Shown here piece after piece: positions 23,575 to 35,300 of a stretch of DNA of 64,000 nt. A model generated the notes under the pieces. It was not told the DNA's origin, made no database searches, and saw nothing but the letters and a program-made list of their open reading frames with translations. The position numbers were made by a program, and so were the translations under genes. The stretch is from Oenanthe sinensis (Eukaryota > Streptophyta > Magnoliopsida > Apiales > Apiaceae), in assembly GCA_028671895.1 (NCBI GenBank), contig JAPMAC010000207.1, positions 6,386,001-6,450,000 of the forward strand. Reading direction: 5' to 3'. Numbering within the stretch: the first letter of the stretch is position 1; each line of letters starts with the position of its first letter.

Positions 23575-24060
23575 CTGGTATGACCTTTTTGACTATGACT
23601 TATTTTCTTAAAATTAAGCCTTGTATGACTTATAAAATCGCTGGGCATGACATATTCTGGTCGGTATGACTTACTGAAGCTCGGTATGACTTTCAGAAAT
23701 TCGGTATGACTTTCCTTTAATAAGCTCGGTATGACTTATTAAAAAGAAAGGTCGGCAGAAGCTCGGTATGACTTATTTTAATTAATTAAAAAGGTCGGTA
23801 TGACTTTTTAATTAAATAAAATCAGTATGACTATTAATACAAGCCTCGATATGACTTTGATTCAACTGCCAATTCATTCTCTCGGTATGACTTCTTTCTT
23901 CAAAAGCTTCGGTATGACTTTTCAACAGAACAGCTCGGTATGACTTTTTCTTCAGATTCTCGGTATGACTTATTTAACAAGCTCGGTATGACTTTTCTGT
24001 TTTGCATTCGGTATGACTTATTTAAACAGAATTTCGGTATGACTTTTAATAAATTCTTTT
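23575..24060 (-). repeat. CTCGGTATGACTT motif array in U3 of copia G
   Basis: Roughly 20 copies of (T/C)CGGTATGACTT are spaced 15-40 bp apart, with diverse spacers. The array is conserved in the other LTR (about 50485-50970). It ends close to the TATA box. Confidence 0.9.
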
Positions 24061-24531
24061 AGACTTTATTAAAAGTCATACCAAGCCATATCTTTTATAA
24101 TAAATTAATTCCACTTAATTTAATTAAATAATTTATAAATTAAATTGAATTCAGCTTGAATTAATTTAATTAGATAAATTAAATAATTAATTAATATTTT
24201 GATTAGTAGAATTAAAATACTATCTCGACTTGTATAACCTTTTTGTTAGCTCCGAAATCTTTCTGTCTTTGTTCTGTCTTCTGTCTAACCACTTGAACTT
24301 TTTGATGACGAATCTTCACTGACATTGTTGACACCCTGTGCACTGGTCTGGTTCACGGATGACTAACTACAATGTTGATTCTCATTTCTTCTGTAGTGGT
24401 CTTTGTGTCTTCTCTTGTCATGGCTTCTTTTGTTCTTCCTCTATATTCAATATTTATTATTTACTTCGCTTTCTTATCTGAGTTGAGTTGTCATCTACTT
24501 ATTACAAATAGGACTAGTAATATGACTTTCA

Positions 24532-25272
24532 ATCTCCCCCTATTTGTTGTTAAACATTTAACACACAAATTCCTAGAGGATAACTCAACTAACAACTAAG
24601 AAAAAAAATACGACATTTAAGAACTGTAAATAATAAATTGTTTTCTGGATCATATAATACATTTCCAGATTTCAATTATGAAAGATAAATATAAGATAGA
24701 TATTCCTTTAGACTGAACACATTTAACAAAGTTCTTTCTTGACTTACCTATCATTACCAGTTTCAGAAGTATCAACTTCACCTTCTTCTAGAGATTAGGT
24801 GTCATTGGTAGATCCTCAGTTGCTGGTTTCTCTGGATCAGATTCTGCATTTCCAGATTTCTTGAGAAACTGAAATGAAAGATGTTTGTTCCTCTAGCACT
24901 GAACATATTATACAAGTAGTATTATCTTCATTTCTCAGACTCATCACTACTCCCCCTTAGGATGGCAGGGATGAAGTCTTGTTCTCTTCTTACCATCCAT
25001 CCTCTGTTTCTCCAACTTCTGTCTTCACTTCTCTCCCAAGGTGAATTCATTCTCCCCTTACGTGAATTATCCAACCAATTTAATAGAGGTAACAACAGAC
25101 ATGGCATACATACAACATTAAACCATCGCAGATATAAAAAATGCAAACTATGACATGTTATGCATTTTAGAAAATCCAGTTAATCCTATATACAAGAATT
25201 TTCTAAAATCAAATGGATCCAATCCAAGCATGTTGTTATATACCCCCTTTTCAACAATGGAGTAATCCTCTT
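24532..25272 (-). other. 3' non-coding part of copia G with polypurine tract
   Basis: The minus strand reads AAATAGGGGGAGAT directly before the 3' LTR (24532-24545), a Sirevirus-type polypurine tract. A second purine-rich tract (minus CCTAAGGGGGAGTAG) lies at about 24945-24960. No gene is seen in the rest. Confidence 0.7.
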
Positions 25273-25579
25273 TGTTAGGTCCAAAGTGTTGTAGAGGGGG
25301 GGGTGAATACAACTGTTTAAAATTTATGAGAGAATAAACAATATGGAGGTAATAAATGATGACACAGAATTTCAAGAATATATCATTATATTCATTGATG
25401 GATTTGCTACAACATTCATAAAAGCATCATGATCAGTTGAACAATAAATACAGCAATTAAAGCTAGATTCAACTGATCCTCTCTCTCACTTTCTGTTTTA
25501 CAGTAAATGCTCTCTCTTAAAATTATCGTTGAAAAATACAGAGATAAAAGTCTATTTACTAATAAAAACAAAGTGCTGC

Positions 25580-25586
25580 TTTTATA
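25580..25586 (-). promoter_or_regulatory. TATA box of H LTR
   Basis: TATAAAA on the minus strand, about 150 bp downstream (sense direction) of the 23-bp array. The functional 5' copy is at 40584-40590. Confidence 0.55.
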
Positions 25587-25734
25587 ATGTCATGTAGTCT
25601 TGATCTTGTCCTTTTTGTGTACGTGGCCCAATCAGGACTTCGACAACAAAAAGTACTTTCCCAACAACTCTGGATCAACCGTTCACAATAAGCCACTTGT
25701 CCCTTGAACATTAAATGTTACATATCTACCCGCA

Positions 25735-25945
25735 TCTCGATCTTCGCCTGGACCCATCTCGATCTCGATCTGTGAAAATCACGATCTCGATCTGTGAGAA
25801 TCTCGATCTCGATCTGTGAAGATCTCGATCTCGATCTGGTAGAATCTCGATCTTGATCTACCGTGGATCGAGATTTGCCTTTGCAATGTTTTACTTCAAT
25901 TATAAATCTCGACCCGCATCTCGATCTGCTGTGGATCGACATTTG
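25735..25945 (-). repeat. 23-bp TCTCGATCTCGATCTG array in U3 of H
   Basis: Units of 23 bp built on ATCTCGATCTCGATCTGTGA, four full units here and six in the other LTR, followed by looser TCTCGATCT copies. ORFs of repeated Asp-Arg-Asp-Arg / Arg-Ser over it are translations of the array, not proteins. Confidence 0.92.
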
Positions 25946-26501
25946 CCTTAGCAAATATGCACACATCCAATGTTGACCTTCTTTAGTGACTAATTGAGGA
26001 TTAACCTTTATGAGCATGTTTCCCTAGCTTCTTCAATTTCTTTTCCTCACTCAATTCAAATGAGATCTTCTATTACTGACATGAACTTGCCTCCAATGTC
26101 CTGACACTTGATGCAATGGTCTGGTTCATAAGTGACTAGTCTTGTAGGGGTTCTTGCTTCTGAATGTCAGTTCTCATTTGTTGATTAACCTTTGCATTAT
26201 CCAGATGTTGATATACATTACATGAAATCACTTTGGTCTTCTTGATACTTCTTTGACATTAATTTGATTCTCCATTAGATAAGTTAGGGCATGAGCAATA
26301 CTCAGATTGAACTTCTTCTCACTTATGCATCCTTGATTAACCAAATTAGTTACTTGTAGTTACCAAGTATCATTACCATTTCTTCAGTTGATTGATTCCA
26401 TGTGCTTCTTCAGTTTCTCTTATTTTGCTGTTGTTTTATCTTTTACTTAGTTGAGTTACAAAATAATTAAGTGTTACAAGTTAGTACACCTATGCCTTTC
26501 A

Positions 26502-26973
26502 ATCTCCCCCTATTTGATTGTCTAACACTGACAACCAAATTCACAATGAGGATAACTCAACTAAACAGGGACTGAAAAAGATAAAATAACATTCATAAAG
26601 GATCATGTCAACTTACATAATGCTTGGCTTGATTAATTAACTTCATGTCTATTACTGATACTTCAAGTGCCAAAATTGGACACCTGTTGGCTCGATTAAA
26701 TGGCTTCATGCTCTTCTAGAGATTTTCTCTAAGTACTTTAAGAGCACGGTCCACTCAATCTTCAATTATCCTTCTGAAGTCCTTTTAGCAGTATTACCAC
26801 CGCCGAACTTCGCGAAATAATTGATGCCTAATATAAACCAGTTTCAAGACACTTAGCTAACTAACTTCTATCTTACACTACACAAGAAAACAGATAATAT
26901 TTTTACAATGCAGGAAAACAAGAAAACAAATTACAACGCAAAGAAACATTACAAGCATAATATATTAAAACTT
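26502..26973 (-). other. 3' untranslated region and polypurine tract of H
   Basis: The minus strand shows CAAATAGGGGGAGAT against the LTR. The stretch up to the 3' ORF stop is non-coding and is repeated almost unchanged at 41550-42021. Confidence 0.8.
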
Positions 26974-29900
26974 TTATTTCTTGCGCTCCTCTTCCTCACG
27001 AGCTTTCTTCTTGACTGCTTTTTCTTTCTTCATGAACTCAGGGTTGCAGACTTCATCCATTCTTTTCTTGAGAAGATTAAGTCCTTCTGCTTCCACATGA
27101 TTTCTGATCTTGTAATTCCGAAACAACCTCAACCACCTTTCAACCATGCTGCGAGTGGTAAGCTTCGTGGGAATGTCTTCAAACCTCAGCTTCGTGACTT
27201 TGTCAGGGTACCCCTTTTCCCCTTTCTTCCTTATAACCAGCTGCTTAGGGTATCCAATGACAATAGCGGTGGTGCATTGTTGTAGCCTCTGAATATCAAG
27301 CTGTTGTCTTCTCTTACAGAAGTTATCAAACGTGACCCTTAGATAATCCTGATCAAACTCGTCAACATCATCCATCTCATCAATCAATTCCCTTATGATA
27401 CACAGTGTTTCATGAATGTGTTCTGCAAAGATGTTGTACTTGATTTCAATGACGGTTTCCACTTGATACTTATCTGTATAGATCAGCAGATCATTCTCAT
27501 TCTCAGCTTTGCTCTTGACAAACTTGACATTTGCACTAACCACTGCACTAGCTTCCTTCCTTATTTCCCCTTCTTCTGGAATGTCTATTCTTGGATCTCC
27601 GTATCTTTGCACATGCTCTCTTATTGCCTCGTCTTGCTGCTCGAATGCATAGTCTTCAGGTTCCTTCTTAACCACTGGTAGTGTAGCTTCAGGCAACTTG
27701 TATCTAGCGTCTTGCCTTCTTATCAGCTTCTCCAAGTCCTTAGCCACCAGCTTCTTTTCCTTTGTTAGAAAACCCTTAGAGAGGACTAGCTTTGCAACTG
27801 CCTTCAGTACATTTCCGCTCGGAGTTAGTTTCGAGTCATGCAGATTTACGATCCTCAAGACCTTGTCATGGACATATCTGATCTGGTAGGGATTTAGAAT
27901 GATGTCAACCCCTCTGTCTTCAGCCATCTTCAACAATTTCTCCTTAAACAACACTCCAGTCTTGACAGAGGTGTCTACCTTGTGAGCGAATTCTACCAGT
28001 TCACTTGCACCCCTTTCTTGGAAGAAAGCTTCATTGACCATACACGGCCCGATTTTTGTTATGGGTGTCCAAGTGATCATCAGATTCCATGCCTTCTCCT
28101 TGAATATGACTTGTACGGAGGTGCATCCCTTTCTTATGCAATTTAGATAATTCAGCAACCCAGGGTTTAGATTTTCTAGCTTATGAAGAAGAAAGCTCAA
28201 TCTTTCTGAGTCATGAGCATAGGCTCTTGGTCCAGCTAAGGCTTCTCTAGCCTTGTCCCACTCGGGACCTTCCCTCCTTATGTCAGCCTGGACCTTAGGA
28301 TCTTTGATCTTTTTCATTTCATACTCATGCTGAGTTTTCTGAGCCGCTCTCTTCTCCTTTGCCATTAGTTCTTTTTCAACTATCCCTTGTAGTACTTCTT
28401 CATTTACTCTTTCTCTGGCTTCCCTGAAAATCTCTCCTTGCATCTCCGCTTCATCAACTTCTTCTTCTGGCACATGCTCGTCAGCGACCGAGTGGTCTCC
28501 TGCATCACCTGCAACTCCTGCGCCGGATCCGCCAGGATTTAGACCTCTTTCTTGTTCCCACTCTTTTGCCCGTTGCTCGAGTCTCGACCTCCTTGCCACT
28601 AAGGCTTCTACATCCATCTCATCCTCATCAGAATCTTCAATAAAGTCTCCCATAAATGCATCAACGAGAGGTGTTTCTTTCTCAGCTTCTTCTTCAACTA
28701 CCATCTTCTGCTTGCCTTTGTCCTTAAGAGCCGGTTGAGTCTCCTCCACCTTTTCACCAGATTTGTTTGAGGACTCGATCACGGGACCCTTATTAGTCAG
28801 GTTTTTCAGACCCTGATCCTCCTTCTCCCCCTTAGGTGTGTTATCCTCATCAGGAGCATCATCATCATTATTATCGTCCCCACCACCACCGGTTGAAGGA
28901 CCAGGTCCAGCCTTGTTACGTCCAAAGACAGCATCAAGTAGTTCATTCAGCTTCGCCCAAACCTGAGACATGCCATAAGTGACATCATCTACTGACCTCC
29001 CAACTTCCACCTGTGCCAATCCGAGATTGTTTATCTTGTCAATCATTTGATTTTGGACGGCAATGAGGTTCTCCATGAACTGAGCTCCAACCTCCAATCT
29101 TCCAGAGTGAGAAGAGACGGCAGCAGTAACACCAGCAACTCCAGCCTCCAAAGCCTCCACTTTCTTCACTAAATCTTGCAATTTGGGGGATGGTGTTTGG
29201 CTTGGGTTAAACTGTTTACTCTCGCCGGGTTCTGTTTCACTCAAGATCCCTAAAAAGAAGGGATCTACTCTCCCTGTCTCTCCCTCATGTTTAGAGCCTA
29301 ACAGTACTAGAGCCTCATCCACTAATCGCTGGGGACTAGCGGTGAGTTGGTCGGCGATATCGGTCAGTGAGACTGAGCCTTTAAGCGCTGTGTCTACGAT
29401 AGGAGATGGCGTTATGACCATGTCATCCCCTTTTTCACTTAGAACCTTTTCTGGTTCGCTGGGCTGTTCTGGAGGCGTAGACCCACCAGTCACCAGATGT
29501 CGTTGCTCTGCGAGCAACTTGTTTTCTGATTTAGATGAGGAAGTGTCATCCGTACTGGATTCGACAGACTCTTCCTCATTAAAACTTCCTGAGATACTAG
29601 TATCAGAAGTGCTAGTCTCAGTTTGCCATTCCCCTTCCGAGAAATTGCTCAAAGAGCCCTGAGCGGACAACTCAGGGGAGGTAGGGCCAGCTCCTATTGG
29701 CTGTTGAGCTGGACCCCCTCCTTGACTCTCACCAACATGCCTAGGCGAGTGTGAATGTGTTGAAATGTTTTGGAGAGGAGAGCCACCAGCGTGAGGTGTG
29801 GTGGCTGTGAGAGGTGAACTAGCCTTAACAGTTTGTGCAGTTGCCACTGGGTTTGAATCCACCTTTTGCTTCTTTGGAGGTGGCAGAGCTGCTGAAGTGA

Positions 29901-31170
29901 CTACTCTCTCAACTCCTACACTCCCTCCACTCGAATCACTCGACTCAGATAAGCTTGCCTTCCTTTTATCACCAGTTTTAGGGCTGGCTGAACGTTTATG
30001 AACAGAAGGGCTTGCAGCCTGGGATAGAGCCTGGGGGTTTTCAGGCCCACGGCTGTAGAAAACAGGTTGAATTGATGATTGATCAAGATCAGCAAGAATA
30101 GGTACCTGACTCAGAAGATCGTCATCCTTGTCAGCTCCAGCTTCTGCAACATTTGCCTCGTCCATGTCAACATCCATACCTGCTTCTTCCAAATTTCTAG
30201 GCACTTGATCTCCACCTTCAGCTTCGTTACCGCTACTCTCAGCTTCTACTGCAGTGAACTGAGAAGCATGCCTCCTAGCATATTCATCTTGCAGATCCTG
30301 GAAGTACGGAGTCAGGCGCAACTCAAAAAGTCTTGACTTTTGCTGGGTTTCCATGGTGGAGATACTCTTTAGAGTCATATCATAACATGCCATCCTTTCA
30401 GAGCCTTGAAATACTCTTCTGTGTTCCTCTGAAAGGACGTCATCCAGAACCATCTGAAGAAATCTTGGCATCCAGCATTTGACTGGACCATCTTCCGGAT
30501 TCCTAGATGTATTCTTTTCCAATGCCCACCTCTCAAGCAACTGAATCAACAGATGTTTGCCCACATTCACTCTTCTGTTGTTTGCCACTCCATATAGTAT
30601 TACCCGGCAGCTATTTTTCATTGGCCTGTAGTCTTTGTCCTTTGGGAACATGCAGCGCAGAATGGCCTGAACTACATAATCCCACTCAGCTGGTAGCATA
30701 CCGGTGTTAACCTTTGTTACCTTGATAGGACCCGTGGGAGGGCGACAACCTATCTCCGTGAATAATTGCAACATATCCTCCATAGTGGGTTCCGGAGCAT
30801 AATCTTCTGTAGGAAGCCCAAGAATCTCATTGAACTTCTGCAGACTGACTTCATATTTGGCACCACCAATAGTAAAGGATAGGCCTGTTGGATTTGCTTT
30901 TCCACCCTGAATCTCTAGTGTAGAGTAAGCAGCTTGTAGGGCTTCGACATTCAGGATGGGAGAGGCGGTTAAAGCATGACTTATGATTGATGTGTTGTTG
31001 AGGGATTCAATCCAGAACTGATAGTGAATAAATCTACCAGTTGCTCGATCAGCAGAGAGATTAACAAAGTTGGTCTTGGGAATTGTGAAATTTGGGTTTG
31101 CCATTTTAAATTTGTGTTTGAGAAAAGAAATGTTTTGAAATGGTTTTGCAATGGAATTTTTAGAGAACAA
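26974..31170 (-). CDS. 3' ORF (after pol) of copia H, about 1,398 aa, function unknown
   Basis: A very long intact ORF lies downstream of pol, at the place of the so-called env-like ORF of Sireviruses. The codon at 31104 (MANPNFTIPK) may be the true start; the 22 residues before it look like leader sequence. Residues about 1-290 are a globular-looking domain (for example AEWDYVVQAILRCMFPKDKD and NVGKHLLIQLLERWALE), reminiscent of plant transposon-associated N-terminal domains. About 300-700 are acidic, Ser/Pro/Thr-rich and disordered-looking; about 850-1010 are highly charged helices, probably coiled coil; a second globular part reaches the Lys/Arg-rich end (KAREEEERKK). I see no signal peptide or membrane segment, which argues against an envelope. 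No catalytic motif is recognised. The codon pattern is open over 4.2 kb, which implies recent selection. Confidence 0.88.
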   Translation of the reverse strand: MFSKNSIAKPFQNISFLKHKFKMANPNFTIPKTNFVNLSADRATGRFIHYQFWIESLNNTSIISHALTASPILNVEALQAAYSTLEIQGGKANPTGLSFTIGGAKYEVSLQKFNEILGLPTEDYAPEPTMEDMLQLFTEIGCRPPTGPIKVTKVNTGMLPAEWDYVVQAILRCMFPKDKDYRPMKNSCRVILYGVANNRRVNVGKHLLIQLLERWALEKNTSRNPEDGPVKCWMPRFLQMVLDDVLSEEHRRVFQGSERMACYDMTLKSISTMETQQKSRLFELRLTPYFQDLQDEYARRHASQFTAVEAESSGNEAEGGDQVPRNLEEAGMDVDMDEANVAEAGADKDDDLLSQVPILADLDQSSIQPVFYSRGPENPQALSQAASPSVHKRSASPKTGDKRKASLSESSDSSGGSVGVERVVTSAALPPPKKQKVDSNPVATAQTVKASSPLTATTPHAGGSPLQNISTHSHSPRHVGESQGGGPAQQPIGAGPTSPELSAQGSLSNFSEGEWQTETSTSDTSISGSFNEEESVESSTDDTSSSKSENKLLAEQRHLVTGGSTPPEQPSEPEKVLSEKGDDMVITPSPIVDTALKGSVSLTDIADQLTASPQRLVDEALVLLGSKHEGETGRVDPFFLGILSETEPGESKQFNPSQTPSPKLQDLVKKVEALEAGVAGVTAAVSSHSGRLEVGAQFMENLIAVQNQMIDKINNLGLAQVEVGRSVDDVTYGMSQVWAKLNELLDAVFGRNKAGPGPSTGGGGDDNNDDDAPDEDNTPKGEKEDQGLKNLTNKGPVIESSNKSGEKVEETQPALKDKGKQKMVVEEEAEKETPLVDAFMGDFIEDSDEDEMDVEALVARRSRLEQRAKEWEQERGLNPGGSGAGVAGDAGDHSVADEHVPEEEVDEAEMQGEIFREARERVNEEVLQGIVEKELMAKEKRAAQKTQHEYEMKKIKDPKVQADIRREGPEWDKAREALAGPRAYAHDSERLSFLLHKLENLNPGLLNYLNCIRKGCTSVQVIFKEKAWNLMITWTPITKIGPCMVNEAFFQERGASELVEFAHKVDTSVKTGVLFKEKLLKMAEDRGVDIILNPYQIRYVHDKVLRIVNLHDSKLTPSGNVLKAVAKLVLSKGFLTKEKKLVAKDLEKLIRRQDARYKLPEATLPVVKKEPEDYAFEQQDEAIREHVQRYGDPRIDIPEEGEIRKEASAVVSANVKFVKSKAENENDLLIYTDKYQVETVIEIKYNIFAEHIHETLCIIRELIDEMDDVDEFDQDYLRVTFDNFCKRRQQLDIQRLQQCTTAIVIGYPKQLVIRKKGEKGYPDKVTKLRFEDIPTKLTTRSMVERWLRLFRNYKIRNHVEAEGLNLLKKRMDEVCNPEFMKKEKAVKKKAREEEERKK

Positions 31171-31752
31171 GTTCTAAATTTAAACAAAATAAAATGTACA
31201 CGAACCCCACTAATTACCCCACGTAATTAGTGACACAAATTAAAACAAATTAACTTCCCCACTAATGACCACTTAACTCCCCACTAATGATTGACAGTTG
31301 AGTTTTCGAAAATTAAAGTGAACAGCCGTTACAAAATAAATTATTTTTCCAGAAAACCACAAACACGGCGGTGAAGTTGCACTTTAAGGATTAACCAGTC
31401 GTACTCACAACTATTTAGCTCAAGAACACAATAAGAAAGCACGAAACAAAAACCAAACTCACTCGACTGAAAAGAAAAACTAAAGAACTATTTGCAAGAA
31501 CAGTAATGACGTGAAAAACAACACAAGAAGTTCAACAGTTTTAAACAAAATTTTAGCAGAGTTTCGTTTTAGTTATTGATGCTTTTAAGTAACAGTTAGT
31601 GATTTTTGTTTAAGAAAATCACAAGAAAACTTGATGTAATGGCAGGGAAAAGAACTCTGGTAATGTATGTATACACGTGTGTATTTGAAGAGCTTAAGCT
31701 TTTGAAAGAGAGAAAGAAAGTTAATGTAAATAATGAACAGCCTTTTTAATGC

Positions 31753-31990
31753 TATAATATATACTTGCACGCCTAAAAAGAAGTAACTGAAAAGACAAGT
31801 CACGTCTCGATCTCGAGATCCGCATCTCGATCTACATCTCGATGTCGATCTTGATCCGCATCTCGATCTACATCTCGATGTCGATCTCGATGTCGATCTC
31901 GATGTGGATAGATCGAGATGTACCTTGACAGTTTTAAGCAGTTTTCACAAGTGTATCTCGATCTCGATCTCGATCCAGAACCAGATCGAG
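31753..31990 (-). promoter_or_regulatory. Internal TCTCGATCT array and TATA-like box upstream of the 3' ORF of H
   Basis: The block at 31800-31990 repeats TCTCGATCTACATCTCGATG and TCTCGATCTCGATC, the same core as the LTR array. On the minus strand a TATATATTAT follows at about 31753-31762, some 600-650 bp before the 3' ORF start. The order array, then TATA, then ORF copies the LTR arrangement. A separate promoter for the 3' ORF is my inference. Confidence 0.55.
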
Positions 31991-32351
31991 ATTTGCCTTA
32001 GAAAATTTTTAATGAAATTATGAGAATTAAACATTTATATGTAAAATTCACAAGATTTCACCACAAATTTTCACACCATTTTAGAAACTTACAATTTTGA
32101 AACGACAGGGAATTTAGCAAATAAATCATGCATTTCAAAATTAAGTATAGCATTAAATCCTATCACATTATTAGACATTAATCATTTAGATACACAGATC
32201 AGCACAAGATTAATTTCATGAAACTTTCTAACTTCCCTTTATGAGATGTAATACATACATTTATGAAGTTAAGTACACATTATTAATTATGAATATTCAT
32301 GAATAACAATAATATGTACACAAACTGAATTATAACAGATAGGTAGCAAAA
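31991..32351 (-). other. Spacer between pol and 3' ORF of H
   Basis: AT-rich, no ORF and no repeat beyond the array described separately. The pol stop is at 32352-32354. Confidence 0.6.
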
Positions 32352-35300
32352 CTAACAGGTGTTAAGCATCCCCAATTCACCAACCAATCTAGAAAATGTT
32401 GATTCGTCTAGAGGTTTAGTGAATATATCTGTTATTTGACGTTCAGTAGACACAAAATGCAACTCTACAGTTCCATTTTCTACATGCTCTCTAATAAAAT
32501 GATACATGATGTCAATGTGCTTGGTCCTTGAGTGATCCACAGGATTGTTGGTCATTGCAATAGCACTTGTGTTGTCACACATGATAGGAATCTTAGATAC
32601 TTCCACACCGTAGTCCTTGAGTTGGTTCTTCATCCACAGTATCTGGGCCACACAGCTTCCAGCAACAATATATTCTGCTTCAGCTGTCGAGGTAGATACT
32701 GTGTGTTGTTTCTTGCTTTGCCAAGACACCAACCTTCTTCCAAGGAACTGACAGCTTCCTGAAGTGCTCTTCCTATCTATTCTACAACCTGCGTAATCTG
32801 AATCCGAATAGCCAACAAGATTAAACCCTGTATCTCTTGGGTACCAAATCCCGAGATTTGATGTTCCCTTGAGATACCTAAAAATACGCTTTACGGCTAT
32901 GAGATGTGACTCTCTAGGATCCGCTTGGAACCTTGCACATAGGCACGTAGAGAACATAATATCAGGTCTGCTAGCAGTTAAATACAAAAGTGAGCCGATC
33001 ATACCTCGATAGCTTGAGATGTCTACAGGTTTACCCGCTTTGTCCTCGTCATGCTTCGTGGCTGTTGCCATAGGAGTCTTTGCTTGTGATACATCTTGGA
33101 GACCATACTTCTTCAATAGATCATGAATGTACTTGGTCTGGCAGATAAATATCCCGTCCTTCTTCTGACTAACTTGAATGCCCAGAAAGAACGTCAGCTT
33201 TCCCATCATGCTCATCTCAAACCTTGATTGCATTAACTTTACGAATTTAGCACACAGCTTCTCATTTGCAGACCCAAAGATAATGTCATCCACATATACC
33301 TGCACCATTATTAGATCATCTTTGCATTTCTTGTAGAAAAGCGTCTTGTCGATTACTCCTCTGGTGAAACCACTTTCTAGAAAGAAGTCTGACAGAGTTT
33401 CATACCACTTCCGCGGAGACTGCTTAAGGCCATATACTGATTTGAAGAGTCGATAAACATAATCACAATATTTGTTGTCGATAAACCCGGGAGGTTGCTC
33501 GACATACACCTCTTCATCCAGTTCACCGTTTAAGAATGCACTCTTGACATCCATTTGATAGACTTTAAAACCATGATGTGCTGCGAATGCCAAGAACATC
33601 CTTACTGATTCTAGCCTTGCTACTGGTGCATAGGTTTCATCATAATCAATTCCTTCTCTTTGAGTATAACCCTTAGCAACCAGGCGAGCTTTATTTCGTG
33701 TTACAAGTCCGTCTTCATCCAGCTTGTTTCTGAATACCCATTTTGTCCCAACAACAGATCTATTCTTTGGTCTGGGTACCAGCTTCCACACCTTCTGCCT
33801 TTCAAACTGATTGAGTTCCTCTTGCATAGCAATCACCCAATCAGCGTCATCTAGAGCTTCTTCCACCACTTTGGGTTCCATCTGGGAAAGGAACACTGAG
33901 TATAGACATTCATTCTCAGTGGCAATTTCAGCTCTAGCTTTTCCTCTAGTAGTCACTCCAGCTTCTGGATCACCAATAATTAGCTCGAACGGATGGTCCT
34001 TGTTCCAAGTGCGATCCCTAGCAAATGTTCTTGATGATTCAGCTTGATCTTGTAAGTGAAGGTGACTTAGTCTAGAAGCGTTTTCACTAGCTTCCCTTGA
34101 GCTAGTACTGGCTCCCCCTGAGTGAGCTGCTCCCCCTGAGTGCATACTGACTCCCCCTGAGTTAGTACCAGGTCTGACTGAAGGTGATCCCTCAGCCCTA
34201 GTGTTTTGAATTTGTGAAACACTAGACTCTTGATTAATTTCATTATTTATCGTTGGATCACTACCCTGCACTACAGACTCATGAACTGTATCCACTTCAT
34301 CAATATCCATATTCTCAAATCTTAGGGAAGTGGGCTCACTATCTTCTTTTTGTATAGAAGGGAGCTTTGAGTCGTCGAATGTGACATTAAGGCTTTCAAC
34401 CACCTTGCGATCATTAAGCACAAACACCCTGTACGCTGCTACTACTTCAAGAGAATATCCAATGAAAACCCCTTCATCTGCTTTGGCATCAAACTTTCCA
34501 AGTTGTGCATTGTCTCTTAACACAAAGCATTTGGCACCAAATACGTGAAAGTACTTGATAGATGGTCTTCGTTTATTCATCATGTAATAAGGCGTCTCAT
34601 TATGGTCCTTTATAATCAGGGTTCTGTTCTGTGTATAACAAGCTGTGCTAACTGCTTCAGCCCAAAAATATAAAGGAAGATTTGACTCATACAGCATTGT
34701 CCTAGCTGCTTCAACCAGTGTCCTGTTCTTCCTTTCTACCACCCCATTCTGCTGTGGTGTTCTCGGTGCTGAATACTGTCTTCTGATCCCTTTAGATATG
34801 CAGAAATCCATTAACACTGAGTTCTTGAATTCTGTCCCGTTGTCGGATCGGATAGTGTTCACAGTCAGACTTGCTACGTTTTCAATTACCAATACATGTC
34901 TAATGATCTCATGTGGCACTTCATCTTTCGATGTCACAAACTTCACCCATGTGTATTTGGAAAAGTCATCGACAATTACCAGCGCATATCTTTTCCTTGA
35001 CATTGACATAACATTAACAGGTCCAAACAAATCCATGTGAAGGAGTTGTAGGGGCTCGGTAATGCTATTCACTTGTTTATCCTTATGCGAGGCTCTTTTT
35101 GATTTTCCCATCTCACATGCTTCGCAGAGTCCATCTGGGGTGAACTCCATCTGCGGCAGCCCTCTCACCAATTCTCTCCTTACGAGATTATTCATTGCTT
35201 TAAAGTTCAGGTGAGATAATCTTTTATGCCATAGCCAACTTTCATCAGCAGAAGCCTTGCTGTAGAAACACGTGACTTCAGACTGATCAGCAGAATTCAT

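Larger units (their letters stand above)
23144..24531 (-). repeat. 3' LTR of copia G
   Basis: On the plus strand it reads TGTTGGGTCCCGG ... TATGACTTTCA. It holds the G-run motif TAGAAGGGGGGTTGAAT (23165-23181), a TATA box and the CTCGGTATGACTT array. Confidence 0.95.
25273..26501 (-). repeat. 3' LTR of copia H
   Basis: 1229 bp; on the plus strand TGTTAGGTCCAAAG ... TGCCTTTCA. It differs from 40272-41549 by a handful of substitutions, a G-run length change and two fewer 23-bp units. Confidence 0.93.

Noticed and set aside
24372..24599. 75-codon hydrophobic ORF in the G LTR region
   Set aside because: Lies across the LTR end and 3' non-coding part, and the hydrophobicity comes from T-rich sequence.
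25718..26017. ORF with repeated Asp-Arg / Arg-Ser (also 40722-41065), like an SR protein
   Set aside because: It is the translation of the 23-bp LTR array, varies with unit number and has no independent support.
26974..31170. Calling the H 3' ORF an envelope gene
   Set aside because: No signal peptide, membrane segment or cysteine pattern is visible; position alone is not evidence.
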